A DNA stretch of 37,513 nt, from positions 1-37,513 of the forward strand of contig NZ_JBBKBG010000026.1 of NCBI RefSeq assembly GCF_037892545.1, in the 5' to 3' direction. Shown here piece after piece: positions 25,565 to 33,885 of the stretch. The number at the start of each line of letters is the position of its first letter. Positions within the stretch are counted from its first letter, which is position 1. The stretch comes from Pseudogracilibacillus sp037892545. Lineage in GTDB: Bacteria > Bacillota > Bacilli > Bacillales > Amphibacillaceae. A program made the translations under genes and the position numbers. The notes beneath the pieces are model-generated. The model was not told where the DNA came from. It saw only the letters and a list, made by a program, of their open reading frames with translations, and did no database searches.

Positions 25565-26671
25565 TCAATTTTCACTATGGTCATCTTGCCTCAACTTACT
25601 TTTTTCTCCGTCTTTCCCCACCATTTTCAATAACTTGTCCACGACAGGTCTTTTTCCCCCCATCACTATTCCAGCAATTTCTGCTAATAAATGAACGAGT
25701 ATAAAGACGATGATAGCAACAATTAAAGAAATTTGAAGTGGTGCTTGTTGGAATACGATGGCTAATACTCCGAAGACTAAACTAAACCCATACATAATAA
25801 GTACCGCTTGTCGGTGAGAAAATCCAGCACGAAGTAACTGATAGTGAATATGTTTATTATCTGCTTCCATAATATGTTGTTTATTTAATGCACGACGAAT
25901 GATAGAAAATGTCGTATCCAAAATCGGTACTGCAATCACAATAATTGGAATAATAAAACTAAATAAGGCAACATTTTTAAATAAACCTAACATAGAAATA
26001 ACCGCAATCATATAACCAAGAAAATTCGATCCAGTGTCTCCCATATAAATTTTTGCCGGGTAAAAATTGTGGTATAAAAAACCAAGATTCGCTCCGATTA
26101 ACACAACACAAAGATATACAGCAAAAATTTGTAAATCAACGATGGCCATAATTAAAATACTTACAAGTCCTATCGTCGAAACCCCTGTTGCAAGTCCGTC
26201 GAGGCCATCGATTAAGTTAATCGCATTGGTTATCCCTACGACCCATAATATGGTAATTAACACACTAAACGGTCCTAATTCAACCAAACCAATAAATGGC
26301 AATGTAATTTTTTCAATCACTAGACCAGATGATAAAAGAAAAGTCGTTGCAGTTAATTGACCTGTTAATTTAATGATTGGACGAACACTATATTTATCAT
26401 CAATAATTCCAGTAATGACAATCACAATTGCCCCCATAAAGATTGCTTGTAAATGAATATGTTCAGGTTGTAAATATAATAAACCGAGGGCAGCACCGAG
26501 AAATATGGCTAAACCACCAATACGTGGAGTCGGATGAACATGGATTTTCCTCCGGTCTGGAAAATCTACAATATTAAATTTAAATGCTAACTTTTTTACA
26601 GCAAAGGTTAAAAAAAATGTAGATATAAGTGCGATAAACGAAGCTATCGCTAAATCAACAAAATTAATCAT
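25565..26671 (-). CDS. tagO: TagO-type UDP-GlcNAc:undecaprenyl-phosphate GlcNAc-1-phosphate transferase
   Basis: Predicted 368 residues, about 11 membrane helices, MraY/WecA/TagO superfamily. Landmarks in order: DFPDRRKIHVHPTPRIGG, the Mg-binding GIIDDKY, NAINLIDGLDGLATG, KIYMGDTGSNFLGY and DNKHIHYQLLRAGFSHRQAV. It makes undecaprenyl-PP-GlcNAc, the primer for wall teichoic acid and often for other wall polymers. It could therefore prime the polymer encoded by the large operon, though they are separate transcription units. ATG at 26671 has GAGGG upstream. The C-terminal tail is charged and cytosolic. Confidence 0.9.
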   Translation of the reverse strand: MINFVDLAIASFIALISTFFLTFAVKKLAFKFNIVDFPDRRKIHVHPTPRIGGLAIFLGAALGLLYLQPEHIHLQAIFMGAIVIVITGIIDDKYSVRPIIKLTGQLTATTFLLSSGLVIEKITLPFIGLVELGPFSVLITILWVVGITNAINLIDGLDGLATGVSTIGLVSILIMAIVDLQIFAVYLCVVLIGANLGFLYHNFYPAKIYMGDTGSNFLGYMIAVISMLGLFKNVALFSFIIPIIVIAVPILDTTFSIIRRALNKQHIMEADNKHIHYQLLRAGFSHRQAVLIMYGFSLVFGVLAIVFQQAPLQISLIVAIIVFILVHLLAEIAGIVMGGKRPVVDKLLKMVGKDGEKSKLRQDDHSEN

Positions 26672-26716
26672 CGGTAATCCCTCTAATATATGCTTTAAAT
26701 TTTACGTCTAGGTTAA

Positions 26717-26746
26717 ATTATAGCTAATTTCTTACACTAGTTGCAA
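26717..26746 (-). promoter_or_regulatory. Candidate sigma-A promoter of tagO
   Basis: On the minus strand TTGCAA (26746-26741) and TATAAT (26722-26717) are separated by 18 bases, about 46 bases upstream of the tagO start. The -10 is perfect and the -35 matches four of six positions. Confidence 0.55.
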
Positions 26747-26846
26747 ATATAAGTTGCATCTTCTCTTATTTGTAACATAACTGAGATAATCGTCATATGT
26801 ATATGTAGATAACTTCCATAGGAGGTGGCCTACTATTTTTTCGACC

Positions 26847-27113
26847 ATGAAATTAACATTGCTTGCACTTGCCGCTAAATATCGTGTTCAAGTCCTTCAG
26901 TATACCCCAGGACATTTAATCATCCAAATTCATCAATGGCATTTATTAGAGAAAAAACTTCCTGTTATTCAACAACTCATCGAACATGATCCTCATATTT
27001 TAGCTTATTCCATAGACGGGAATACGATCGAAATAATGTTTGATGAAGATGCAATTTTTAAGGAGGAAATTGTACAAAAATGGTTTAGCTATATACGTAC
27101 CCTTGATTTATAA
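26847..27113 (+). CDS. Small protein of unknown function
   Basis: Predicted 88 residues from an ATG at 26847; I do not recognise the family. Predicted alternating strands and helices (LQYTPGHLIIQIHQW, then a helix, then NTIEIMFDEDAIF) suggest a small ferredoxin-like alpha/beta fold. No membrane segment or signal is seen. The only good Shine-Dalgarno, AGGAGGTGG (26820-26828), lies 18 bases before the ATG. An in-frame ATT at 26835 is at ideal distance and would add four residues, so a non-ATG start is possible. It is divergent from tagO and convergent with the efflux pump. Confidence 0.62.
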   Translation: MKLTLLALAAKYRVQVLQYTPGHLIIQIHQWHLLEKKLPVIQQLIEHDPHILAYSIDGNTIEIMFDEDAIFKEEIVQKWFSYIRTLDL

Positions 27114-27129
27114 TAATGGCACACATAAA

Positions 27130-27186
27130 AAGAAGGTTTGGACTTCTTTCAACTTACCTTCCCTTACGTATCGTCCAAACCTTCTT
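27130..27186. terminator. Intrinsic terminator between convergent genes
   Basis: Arms AAGAAGGTTTGGAC (27130-27143) and its complement (27173-27186) enclose a 29-base loop. On the minus strand a short T-rich run (TTTTATG) follows, so it chiefly ends the efflux operon. Confidence 0.75.
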
Positions 27187-27189
27187 AAA

Positions 27190-30100
27190 TCATTTTATAT
27201 TGCTATCACGTCGCATGATTTTTTTCGTTACATCATCAAAATACGTATATACGACAGGAATAAGCAATAATGTAAAAATACTTGAAATCGATAAACCGAA
27301 TATAATAGTGATAGCTAATGGTTGTTGCATTTCCGCTCCTTCTCCTAATGCGAGCCCTAACGGAATCATCGCTAATACAGTCGTTAATGTCGTCATTAGA
27401 ATAGGCCGCAACCTACTTCTACCCGCTTCTATAATAGCTTCATATCGGTCCATACCACGTCTCCGTAAAATATTAATATAATCTACAAGGACGATGGAGT
27501 TGTTCACGACGATTCCGGCAAGCATAATTAACCCAATAAATGCCGGAATACTAAATGACAATCCACTTATGAGCAATCCTCCAACAACACCAATGACGGT
27601 TGCCGGCATCGAAAACATAATAATAAACGGGAATAAGAAGTTTTCAAACTGGACTGCCATCACTGCATACACTAAAAAGATCGAGAAAATTAATGCTAAA
27701 GTTAAATCGGCAAAGGAATCTGCCATATCTTCCGCTTCTCCACCAATCGAATAGCTATATCCCTCTGGTAGAGATAACCCATCTAAATAAGCCTCCAAAT
27801 CTTTCACTACACTGCTTAAATCACGATCCATAATTTCTGTTGTAACATTCATTTGTGCTTCTTGATTTTGTCTAATTAATGTAACGGGACCTTCCGTTTC
27901 TTCGACATCAGCTAATGAGGTTAATGGTATTTGTGCTCCTTCTTTCCCGATCACTTTCATATCTTCTAAATCATTGATTGTTTGTCGTGTTTCTTCGGGA
28001 TAGGTTAAGGAAACATTTATTTCACGACCATCGTCCCGATATACGGTGACAACTTGCCCAATAAAACGCATTTCGATTTGCGATTGAATGTCTTCTACAG
28101 ATAATCCGTATAATGCTGCTTTATCATCATCTACTTCTAATTGTAATTGTGGGACCCCTAAGTTTGCTTCTGATTCAGGATTATGAACGCCATCAATCGA
28201 TTGAATCCCTTCTGCGACATCATCCGCTAATTCACGTAATACTTCATGTTCTGGTCCATTTAATTGAATTTCAATGGGTGCGCCCATTCCAATTCCAGCA
28301 CCCATTTCACTTACTGTAATTTCAGCACCAGGAATATCTTGTAAATCTTTCTCTACATGTTGAACGAATGTCCCTGTTGTCATGTCGCGTTCTTTCGGTG
28401 GAACGAGTTGTATCGTAAAGTTCGCTTCATTCTCACTCGATGTACTAGAAGCAAAATCTCCACCACCAGCCGTCACATAACTCACATCTATGATATCTTC
28501 ATATTCACTTAGCTTGTCATTCACATGGGCGATCACTTTTTCTGTTGCTTCTAAACTGCTTCCAGGTCTTGTTTCAACCGTTATATCTAATTGTCCTTGA
28601 TCACCTGCAGGGATAAACTCCCCACCGATAAATGGTATAAACCCAATACTTATCACAATAAGTGCAACTGTCACCAGGATCGATGTTTTTCTAAATTTCA
28701 ATACTTTTTTTAATGCGCGTGTATAACCGTTATTCACTTTTTCTAGTAAGGTATCAAACCAATAACGTCTTCCATCTTCCATCGCTTTGGACAATAGTTT
28801 GGAAGAAAGCATCGGTACAAGCGTAATAGCAACGATTAAAGATGCTAATAATGAAAATGATACGGTTAAGGCGAGTGGTGTGAAAATATCTGATGCAATT
28901 CCTTCCACATAGACAATTGGCAAGAAGACGACTAATGTTGTCGTTGTAGAAGCAATGACCGCTGGAGTTAATTCAGCTGCCCCTTTAATGGCTGCATCTA
29001 TTAAATTTTCGCTACGTTGCCGGTACGTATATATGTTTTCTAATATAACAATCGAACTATCCACCATCATTCCAATTCCGAGCGCAAGTCCTCCAAGTGT
29101 AAGAATGTTCAATGTTTCGCCTGTGAAATACATTAAAGCGAAAGTGGATATAATCGCAATGGGGATAGATAAGCCGATCACGATCGTCGCGCGAATACTT
29201 TTTAAAAAGAGTAATAAAATAAAAATCGAAATTACTCCACCAATTAAAATATTTTGGATAACAGAACTGACTGCTTCCTCGATGAAATCAGATGTGTCAA
29301 TGACAACATTTAAATTGGCACCTTCCGGAAGTTCTGCTTCGATTTCATCTAGGCCATTTTTTATATTTTGAGCAACCTCTACAGTATTGGCATCCGTCTT
29401 TTTTAAAATCGATAAAACGACAGACGGTTCTCCATTTATCATGGTGACACTATCTTCTTTTTCAAAAGTATCTTTTATCGTCGCAACTTCAGACACTTTT
29501 ACAGACGTATCTGCCGCTGTTTGAATAATCGTTTGTTCGATATCTTCAATGGAAGTAAATTCACCTGTAATTCTAACTTTTAAATCTTGATCCCCTTTTT
29601 CAATCGTTCCAACTGAAGAGGATTGATTCGTCTCGCTTAAAGCTTGCATCACTTCTTGTGGACTTACTTGATATTGGGTCATTTTTGCCTCATTTAAAAT
29701 GACTTGGATTTCCCTAGTTTTGGCTCCTTCTACCGATACAGATGCCACTCCCTCTTGTCTTTCAAAAAACGGGGACACTTCATTTTCCGCAAGTTCAGTT
29801 AATACTTCTGCATCCTTTCCGGTAATACTTACCCAAATAACAGGTAATTGATCTGGATTAAACCGCATAATATTCGGATCACCAGCTCGATCTGGTAACA
29901 TGCTTTTCACACGGTCCACTCGTTCGCGCACATCTAATAATGCTTGGTCCAAATCGGTTCCATTTTTAAACATCATAACAATGACAGATGCATCTGATTG
30001 TGATTGAGATTGAATTTCTTCAATCCCTTCTAATGAACTAATCGATTCTTCCAGAGGCTTAGAAATTAAATTTTCAACTTCTTCCGGTGCGGCATCGTCA

Positions 30101-30252
30101 TAAGTAGTCGCAATAACCGCAATTGGTAAATCAATTTCTGGAAATAAATCCACCGCTAAATTTCTAACGGATACAAACCCTAATGCAATAATCGCAAGGA
30201 CAATCATTATGACACCGACAGGTCTTTTAACTGCTAACGAAACTAGTTTCAT
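27190..30252 (-). CDS. RND-family efflux transporter, SwrC/AcrB type
   Basis: Predicted 1020 residues with the RND pattern: membrane helix 1 (PVGVIMIVLAIIALGFVSV), a large outer domain, helices 2-6, a second large domain and helices 8-12. The motif GLALGIGMMVDSSIVILENI is in the position of the AcrB proton-relay helix and keeps one aspartate; the second helical half repeats as FIGLIMLAGIVVNNSIVLVDY. It resembles B. subtilis SwrC, which is tied to surfactin self-resistance and swarming. It works with the lipoprotein adaptor encoded just upstream (ATGA overlap at 30249-30252). No outer-membrane partner is expected. Substrate not predictable. Confidence 0.92.
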   Translation of the reverse strand: MKLVSLAVKRPVGVIMIVLAIIALGFVSVRNLAVDLFPEIDLPIAVIATTYDDAAPEEVENLISKPLEESISSLEGIEEIQSQSQSDASVIVMMFKNGTDLDQALLDVRERVDRVKSMLPDRAGDPNIMRFNPDQLPVIWVSITGKDAEVLTELAENEVSPFFERQEGVASVSVEGAKTREIQVILNEAKMTQYQVSPQEVMQALSETNQSSSVGTIEKGDQDLKVRITGEFTSIEDIEQTIIQTAADTSVKVSEVATIKDTFEKEDSVTMINGEPSVVLSILKKTDANTVEVAQNIKNGLDEIEAELPEGANLNVVIDTSDFIEEAVSSVIQNILIGGVISIFILLLFLKSIRATIVIGLSIPIAIISTFALMYFTGETLNILTLGGLALGIGMMVDSSIVILENIYTYRQRSENLIDAAIKGAAELTPAVIASTTTTLVVFLPIVYVEGIASDIFTPLALTVSFSLLASLIVAITLVPMLSSKLLSKAMEDGRRYWFDTLLEKVNNGYTRALKKVLKFRKTSILVTVALIVISIGFIPFIGGEFIPAGDQGQLDITVETRPGSSLEATEKVIAHVNDKLSEYEDIIDVSYVTAGGGDFASSTSSENEANFTIQLVPPKERDMTTGTFVQHVEKDLQDIPGAEITVSEMGAGIGMGAPIEIQLNGPEHEVLRELADDVAEGIQSIDGVHNPESEANLGVPQLQLEVDDDKAALYGLSVEDIQSQIEMRFIGQVVTVYRDDGREINVSLTYPEETRQTINDLEDMKVIGKEGAQIPLTSLADVEETEGPVTLIRQNQEAQMNVTTEIMDRDLSSVVKDLEAYLDGLSLPEGYSYSIGGEAEDMADSFADLTLALIFSIFLVYAVMAVQFENFLFPFIIMFSMPATVIGVVGGLLISGLSFSIPAFIGLIMLAGIVVNNSIVLVDYINILRRRGMDRYEAIIEAGRSRLRPILMTTLTTVLAMIPLGLALGEGAEMQQPLAITIIFGLSISSIFTLLLIPVVYTYFDDVTKKIMRRDSNIK

Positions 30253-31112
30253 TTATTATTCCCGTCCTTTATTACTTCAACCTCACTGCCATCTGTTAAG
30301 GTAAAATGACCATTCACAATCACTTCATCCTTTGTGTTCACGTCACCTTTAATAGCAGTATATTCTGTCTGTGTTTCTATGACTTCAACCAGTACCTTTT
30401 TCGCTTTACCGTCTTGGACGATATATACGAAGTTTTCATCCGCTTCTTGTAAAACTGCCTCTGTCGGTACAAGCAGTCCTTTTTTCACTTTAGTTTCTTT
30501 CATTGTAATTTTTCCGGTAGTACCCGGCGAAATTTTTTCATCTTTATTGTCAATCTCGATTTCAATTGTAAATTGTCCACCCTCATTTGGTAATGGGTCG
30601 ACTGGTAAAACGTTTCCTTTGTATGTATCGTCATCAATATGAACGGTTACCTCTTTATCACCTTTAAACAAAGAACGATCTGATTTAGATACCGCAACAT
30701 TCATTATTACTTTATCTACATCCGCTACCATCATTAGCGGTTCTTCATTCGTTTGAAAATCTCCCTCTTTTACACTTAATTTAGCGACTTTTCCTGTACG
30801 AGGAGCTGTTACTGTCATCTCTCCCACCGGTGTCTTCACTTTTGCAACCGTATCATCCTTTGAGACAAACTCACCGTTTTGTACATAAAGTTCAGACACT
30901 TCTCCAGGTTGTTCGATTGTAACAGGCATTTGACTTTGTGGCATTATCATACCGTAAAAGCTCTTCGTCACTTGTAAGTTATCTTTTTTTATTTGTTCTA
31001 CTTCAACAGACGTGACAGCAGTCTCTTCTTCGTCTGCATCATTATTTTGTCCACAGGCAGCTATCATCATCAATAATATTAATAACATCATCCATAATAA
31101 AACTTTACGCAT
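30249..31112 (-). CDS. RND efflux adaptor (membrane fusion protein family) lipoprotein
   Basis: Predicted 287 residues. A type II signal peptide with lipobox IAAC (Cys20) anchors it outside the membrane. Lipoyl/barrel-sandwich halves follow (GEVSELYVQNGEFVSKDDTVAKV and GKVAKLSVKEGDF), then beta-barrel and membrane-proximal regions (PGTTGKI, VPTEAVLQ, VNGHFTLTDGSEVEVI). The long helical hairpin of Gram-negative adaptors is absent, as usual where there is no outer-membrane channel. ATG at 31112 has GGAGG seven bases upstream. First gene of a two-gene efflux operon. Confidence 0.9.
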   Translation of the reverse strand: MRKVLLWMMLLILLMMIAACGQNNDADEEETAVTSVEVEQIKKDNLQVTKSFYGMIMPQSQMPVTIEQPGEVSELYVQNGEFVSKDDTVAKVKTPVGEMTVTAPRTGKVAKLSVKEGDFQTNEEPLMMVADVDKVIMNVAVSKSDRSLFKGDKEVTVHIDDDTYKGNVLPVDPLPNEGGQFTIEIEIDNKDEKISPGTTGKITMKETKVKKGLLVPTEAVLQEADENFVYIVQDGKAKKVLVEVIETQTEYTAIKGDVNTKDEVIVNGHFTLTDGSEVEVIKDGNNK

Positions 31113-31243
31113 GTAGCAACCTCCAATAAATATCGCTTCTTTTGTTTATCATACACTTTAATATTATGTTAGAAAAGTAATTAAATGTAATGTTCGAACT
31201 TCTTACTATTCACTAGCATGCGTAAAGATATGCATCATAGATA

Positions 31244-31690
31244 TCAAATAGTCATTTTATAATAAAAATGCGCAATTAATTGACTCGTACGTTTTAATTG
31301 TATATCGAATTGTTTCATCGTCATTGGTGCGATATACGTGGTGTCATCTTTGAATATAACTTTCACGTTTTTTTCATACGGTTCAAAATCAGCTACCTGA
31401 TAATAGGATATGTATGATAGTAGCGGGCTTTTTACCGATCTAGTCGGAAACATAAAGACACATTGATCAGGGTCAATTGGAATCGGTATTTTATTGTTCG
31501 ATTTCAATATTTCTTTCGTAAAATCAATACGTCCTTCAAGAGAAGTTCCTAGTTTTAAACAAGCATTGTTCAACAATGCTTCCAGACTATGTATGGAATA
31601 ATAAACTTGATCACTTTCAATAATCCTAGAGTGAAACTGTCCTTCTTTAATTCGTTCGATTACTTTCGTTTTGTTACTAATCAAAAACAA
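31244..31690 (-). CDS. comK: Short ComK-like competence transcription factor
   Basis: Predicted 148 residues aligned by eye to B. subtilis ComK (192 residues): SRIIESDQVYYSIHSLEALL, then IPIDPDQCVFMFPTRS (ComK: VDPSNQIFLFPTLS), then YISYYQVADFEP and a TYIAPMTMKQFDIQLKRT stretch. It should bind A4-N5-T4 boxes and activate DNA-uptake genes. The N-terminus is slightly shorter, and the last about 40 residues of B. subtilis ComK are missing, including the FMLYPK segment known to bind the adaptor MecA. The start is a TTG at 31690 behind AAAGGAG with eight-base spacing, which implies modest translation. No stop or frameshift explains the short end. Confidence 0.8.
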   Translation of the reverse strand: MFLISNKTKVIERIKEGQFHSRIIESDQVYYSIHSLEALLNNACLKLGTSLEGRIDFTKEILKSNNKIPIPIDPDQCVFMFPTRSVKSPLLSYISYYQVADFEPYEKNVKVIFKDDTTYIAPMTMKQFDIQLKRTSQLIAHFYYKMTI

Positions 31691-31805
31691 TTTACATACT
31701 CCTTTCTTCGCATTATCGTGTAGAAAACATTTGAAGGTAGAGGTATACGTATATAATACTATTTCACTAGTAAAAGCGCTATTATTTTTAGGTAATTTAC
31801 ACTAT

Positions 31806-31821
31806 AAAAAGGTGGGTTTTT
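31806..31821. promoter_or_regulatory. ComK-box-like site upstream of comK
   Basis: AAAAAGGTGGGTTTTT about 115 bases before the comK start has the A-run/T-run layout of a ComK half-box, but with six instead of five bases between A4 and T4. Autoregulation of comK is known in B. subtilis. This is a tentative reading. Confidence 0.25.
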
Positions 31822-31877
31822 GTATATTTTATTTTGTTGCACCATCAAAACTAGCCGTGTGAACTGGAGGTTTCTCT

Positions 31878-31982
31878 GTGGCTGGAAGTCTTTGTGACCG
31901 GAGCACATTGAACAGGATCCTTTATTCACCACATCCACGCGCTGATTCTTTAAGAATTTTTATTGCGTTGCCCTGTAAATAG
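31878..31982 (+). CDS. Possible 34-residue small ORF
   Basis: A GTG at 31878 follows TGGAGG with seven-base spacing and opens 34 codons ending in TAG at 31980-31982. The product would be basic and hydrophobic toward its end (DSLRIFIALPCK). The stretch is richer in G and C than its surroundings. It may be a real small protein, a leader or part of an interspersed repeat; I do not recognise it. Confidence 0.2.
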   Translation: MAGSLCDRSTLNRILYSPHPRADSLRIFIALPCK

Positions 31983-32030
31983 ATTGTATTTAACTGATCG
32001 CTCATATAATCATTTTTTAGGTGACTTCCT

Positions 32031-32198
32031 ATTCTTGCAACTTTGACCTGTATTCTTGCAACTTCGGCATGCATTCTTGCAACTTCGACTTGGATTCTTG
32101 CAACTTCGGCATATATTCTTGCAACTTCGACCGATATTCTTGCAACTCTACCCCGGATTCTTGCAACTTCGCTCCGCATTCTTGCAACTTTCCTATGC
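32031..32198. repeat. Eight tandem copies of a 21-bp repeat (ATTCTTGCAACTT core)
   Basis: Eight units begin at 32031, 32052, 32073, 32094, 32115, 32136, 32157 and 32178. Each starts ATTCTTGCAACT and ends in a variable half (often TCGACNT or TCGGCAT). The period is two helical turns and seven codons. Read on the minus strand the array is open and would give VARI-x-x-E heptads, but the only ATG lies in the repeat and has no ribosome site. It sits between comK and the fabZ terminator. The rest of 31691-32311 holds the possible ComK box and small ORF and no other gene that I can support. Confidence 0.9.
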
Positions 32199-32277
32199 TA
32201 TCAAGATGAGAGGTATTTTTTGTACGACGTTATAAGCAATCCGGAACCTCAGAGCTAGGAGTTTTAATATATAAAAA

Positions 32278-32310
32278 AAGAGAAAATATCCAACATGGAT
32301 ATTTTCTCTT
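32278..32310 (-). terminator. Intrinsic terminator after fabZ
   Basis: Arms AAGAGAAAATATCCA (32278-32292) and its complement (32296-32310) with a three-base loop. On the minus strand the stem is followed by TTTTTTTAT. It ends the mbl-to-fabZ transcript. Confidence 0.92.
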
Positions 32311-32311
32311 A

Positions 32312-32734
32312 TTATTGAATCGCAAACATAATTTCCGCTTCACAAGCTACTTCGCCATCTACCGTTGCAATTCCTTTTCCTTTTCCAATTGCACCTTTCA
32401 TGCGTGTAATTTCAACTTCTAAACGCAATTGATCTCCAGGTTTTACTTGACGTTTAAAACGACATTTATCTATGCCGGCTAAAAAGCCAATTTTTCCTTT
32501 ATTATCTTCCACATTTAAAACCGCAATCGCCCCAACTTGAGCTAACGCTTCTAAAATTAATACACCTGGCATAACAGGATAATCTGGAAAATGTCCTTGG
32601 AAAAATGGTTCATTTACCGTTACATTTTTCAAACCAACGACACGCTTCGCTTCTTCGATTTCAAGCACTTTATCTACTAATAAAAAAGGATAACGATGTG
32701 GAATAATTTCTTTAATTTGTTGCACATCTAACAT
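32312..32734 (-). CDS. fabZ: 3-hydroxyacyl-ACP dehydratase FabZ
   Basis: Predicted 140 residues, full length for the family. It dehydrates beta-hydroxyacyl-ACP to trans-2-enoyl-ACP in fatty-acid elongation. HRYPFLLVDKV at the N-terminus and GHFPDYPVMPGVLILEALAQ with catalytic His48 and Glu62 are diagnostic. ATG at 32734 has AGGAG upstream. It follows the flagellar and mbl genes as in B. subtilis (ywpB position), with a strong terminator behind it. Confidence 0.96.
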   Translation of the reverse strand: MLDVQQIKEIIPHRYPFLLVDKVLEIEEAKRVVGLKNVTVNEPFFQGHFPDYPVMPGVLILEALAQVGAIAVLNVEDNKGKIGFLAGIDKCRFKRQVKPGDQLRLEVEITRMKGAIGKGKGIATVDGEVACEAEIMFAIQ

Positions 32735-32754
32735 ATGACCACTCCTACTTTTAC

Positions 32755-33006
32755 TTATTCTTTATTGACTATATCAATAATATGTTGCCAAGTCGATTTT
32801 TCAAAAACGTCCATCGCATTGCCGTCTCCTATAATGCTATAGCCAACAATTAAACCGAGCGCTAAAGAAATGGCAATTAATATAAACACGACAATAAGAC
32901 GTAACCAAATTGGAAATTTACGGATACGCTGTTTCTTTTTTTTCGTCGGTTTCGTTTCCTTTTCTTTTTGTTCTTCCGGTTGTTCTTTTAAAGAATTTGC
33001 TGTCAT
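32755..33006 (-). CDS. Small single-span membrane protein, EpuA-like (often labelled RNA polymerase beta subunit)
   Basis: Predicted 83 residues: a charged Lys/Glu-rich cytosolic N-terminus (KEKETKPTKKKKQRIRKFPIW), one membrane helix (about 36-58, LIVVFILIAISLALGLIVGY) and a short outer segment. Proteins of this kind at this locus are often named DNA-directed RNA polymerase subunit beta in databases because of a naming accident; nothing here resembles RpoB. ATG at 33006 has AAGGTG upstream. Function unknown. Confidence 0.75.
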   Translation of the reverse strand: MTANSLKEQPEEQKEKETKPTKKKKQRIRKFPIWLRLIVVFILIAISLALGLIVGYSIIGDGNAMDVFEKSTWQHIIDIVNKE

Positions 33007-33052
33007 ATCAATTTCACCTTAACTTCTAATCTCGTTCCCTCGCATAATATCA

Positions 33053-33874
33053 CTATCTTAGTTGATTTACAAGACCTTGCATTTGATCTGCCATCGTAAT
33101 CGAACGAGCATTTACTTGGTAAGCACGCTGAGCATTCATTAAGTCAACCATTTGAAGACCTATATCTACATTAGCCATTTCTAGCTTACCAGATTCCATG
33201 ATGTTATTTTCATCTACTAATTGAGCAACTTCCGCTTCATTAAAACCTGTGTTTGGTACACGCAACTGGAATACATTATCTCCTGTTGCCTCTAACAATC
33301 TAGGTTTTGTTATATGACGAACTTGAATCGTTCCAGCATATTGTTCTGCACCATTTTCCGTTACGTACACACGTCCATCTGTCCCAATACGGATAGAATC
33401 AATATTATTAGAAAAACGAATCGGTCCATTTAATCCATTGATTGGATGACCATTTTTGGATACTAAAACTAAATCATTTCCTTCACTGCTTACATATAAA
33501 GATCCATCTCTTGTATATTGTATTTCTTCCCTACCATTGTCATTTGTTATCACTTGCATAAAATGGGATGGCTTGGTAAGTGCAATATCTAATGGACGAT
33601 CTGTATTTTGTAAAGAACCAATGGAAAAGTCATTATTTACTGCCCCTAGTTTAGCACCTGTTCCTATTCTAATTCCATCATTTGTACTTCGACCTACTTC
33701 ATTACCAGGTTGTGTCATGTTATGAATTTGCTGGAATAAAAGATCTGAGAACTCAGATGTTCTTTGTTTATATCCTGTCGTATTCGCATTGGCAATATTA
33801 GAACCAATCACATCTAATTGTTGCTGTAATTGATTCATCGTTACTGCCGCTTGTCCCATCACTCGAAGTGACAT
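33053..33874 (-). CDS. flhP: Flagellar rod/hook-basal-body protein FlhP (FlgG family)
   Basis: Predicted 273 residues. The N-terminal VTMNQLQQQLDVIGSNIANANTTGYKQ and C-terminal SGKLEMANVDIGLQMVDLMNAQRAYQVNARSI segments are the paired helices of axial flagellar proteins; the middle TRDGSLYVS...NGHPI region is FlgF/FlgG-like. ATG at 33874 has AGGGGG eight bases upstream. It lies 12 bases after flhO, as in Bacillus. Confidence 0.93.
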   Translation of the reverse strand: MSLRVMGQAAVTMNQLQQQLDVIGSNIANANTTGYKQRTSEFSDLLFQQIHNMTQPGNEVGRSTNDGIRIGTGAKLGAVNNDFSIGSLQNTDRPLDIALTKPSHFMQVITNDNGREEIQYTRDGSLYVSSEGNDLVLVSKNGHPINGLNGPIRFSNNIDSIRIGTDGRVYVTENGAEQYAGTIQVRHITKPRLLEATGDNVFQLRVPNTGFNEAEVAQLVDENNIMESGKLEMANVDIGLQMVDLMNAQRAYQVNARSITMADQMQGLVNQLR

Positions 33875-33885
33875 CTTTCGTCCCC

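Noticed and set aside
31922..32179. Coding sequence for a VARI-repeat protein on the minus strand
   Set aside because: Its ATG lies inside the repeat, has no ribosome site, and the open frame follows simply from the 21-bp period.
32755..33006. RNA polymerase beta subunit
   Set aside because: The 83-residue single-span membrane protein shares nothing visible with RpoB; the common database name is misleading.
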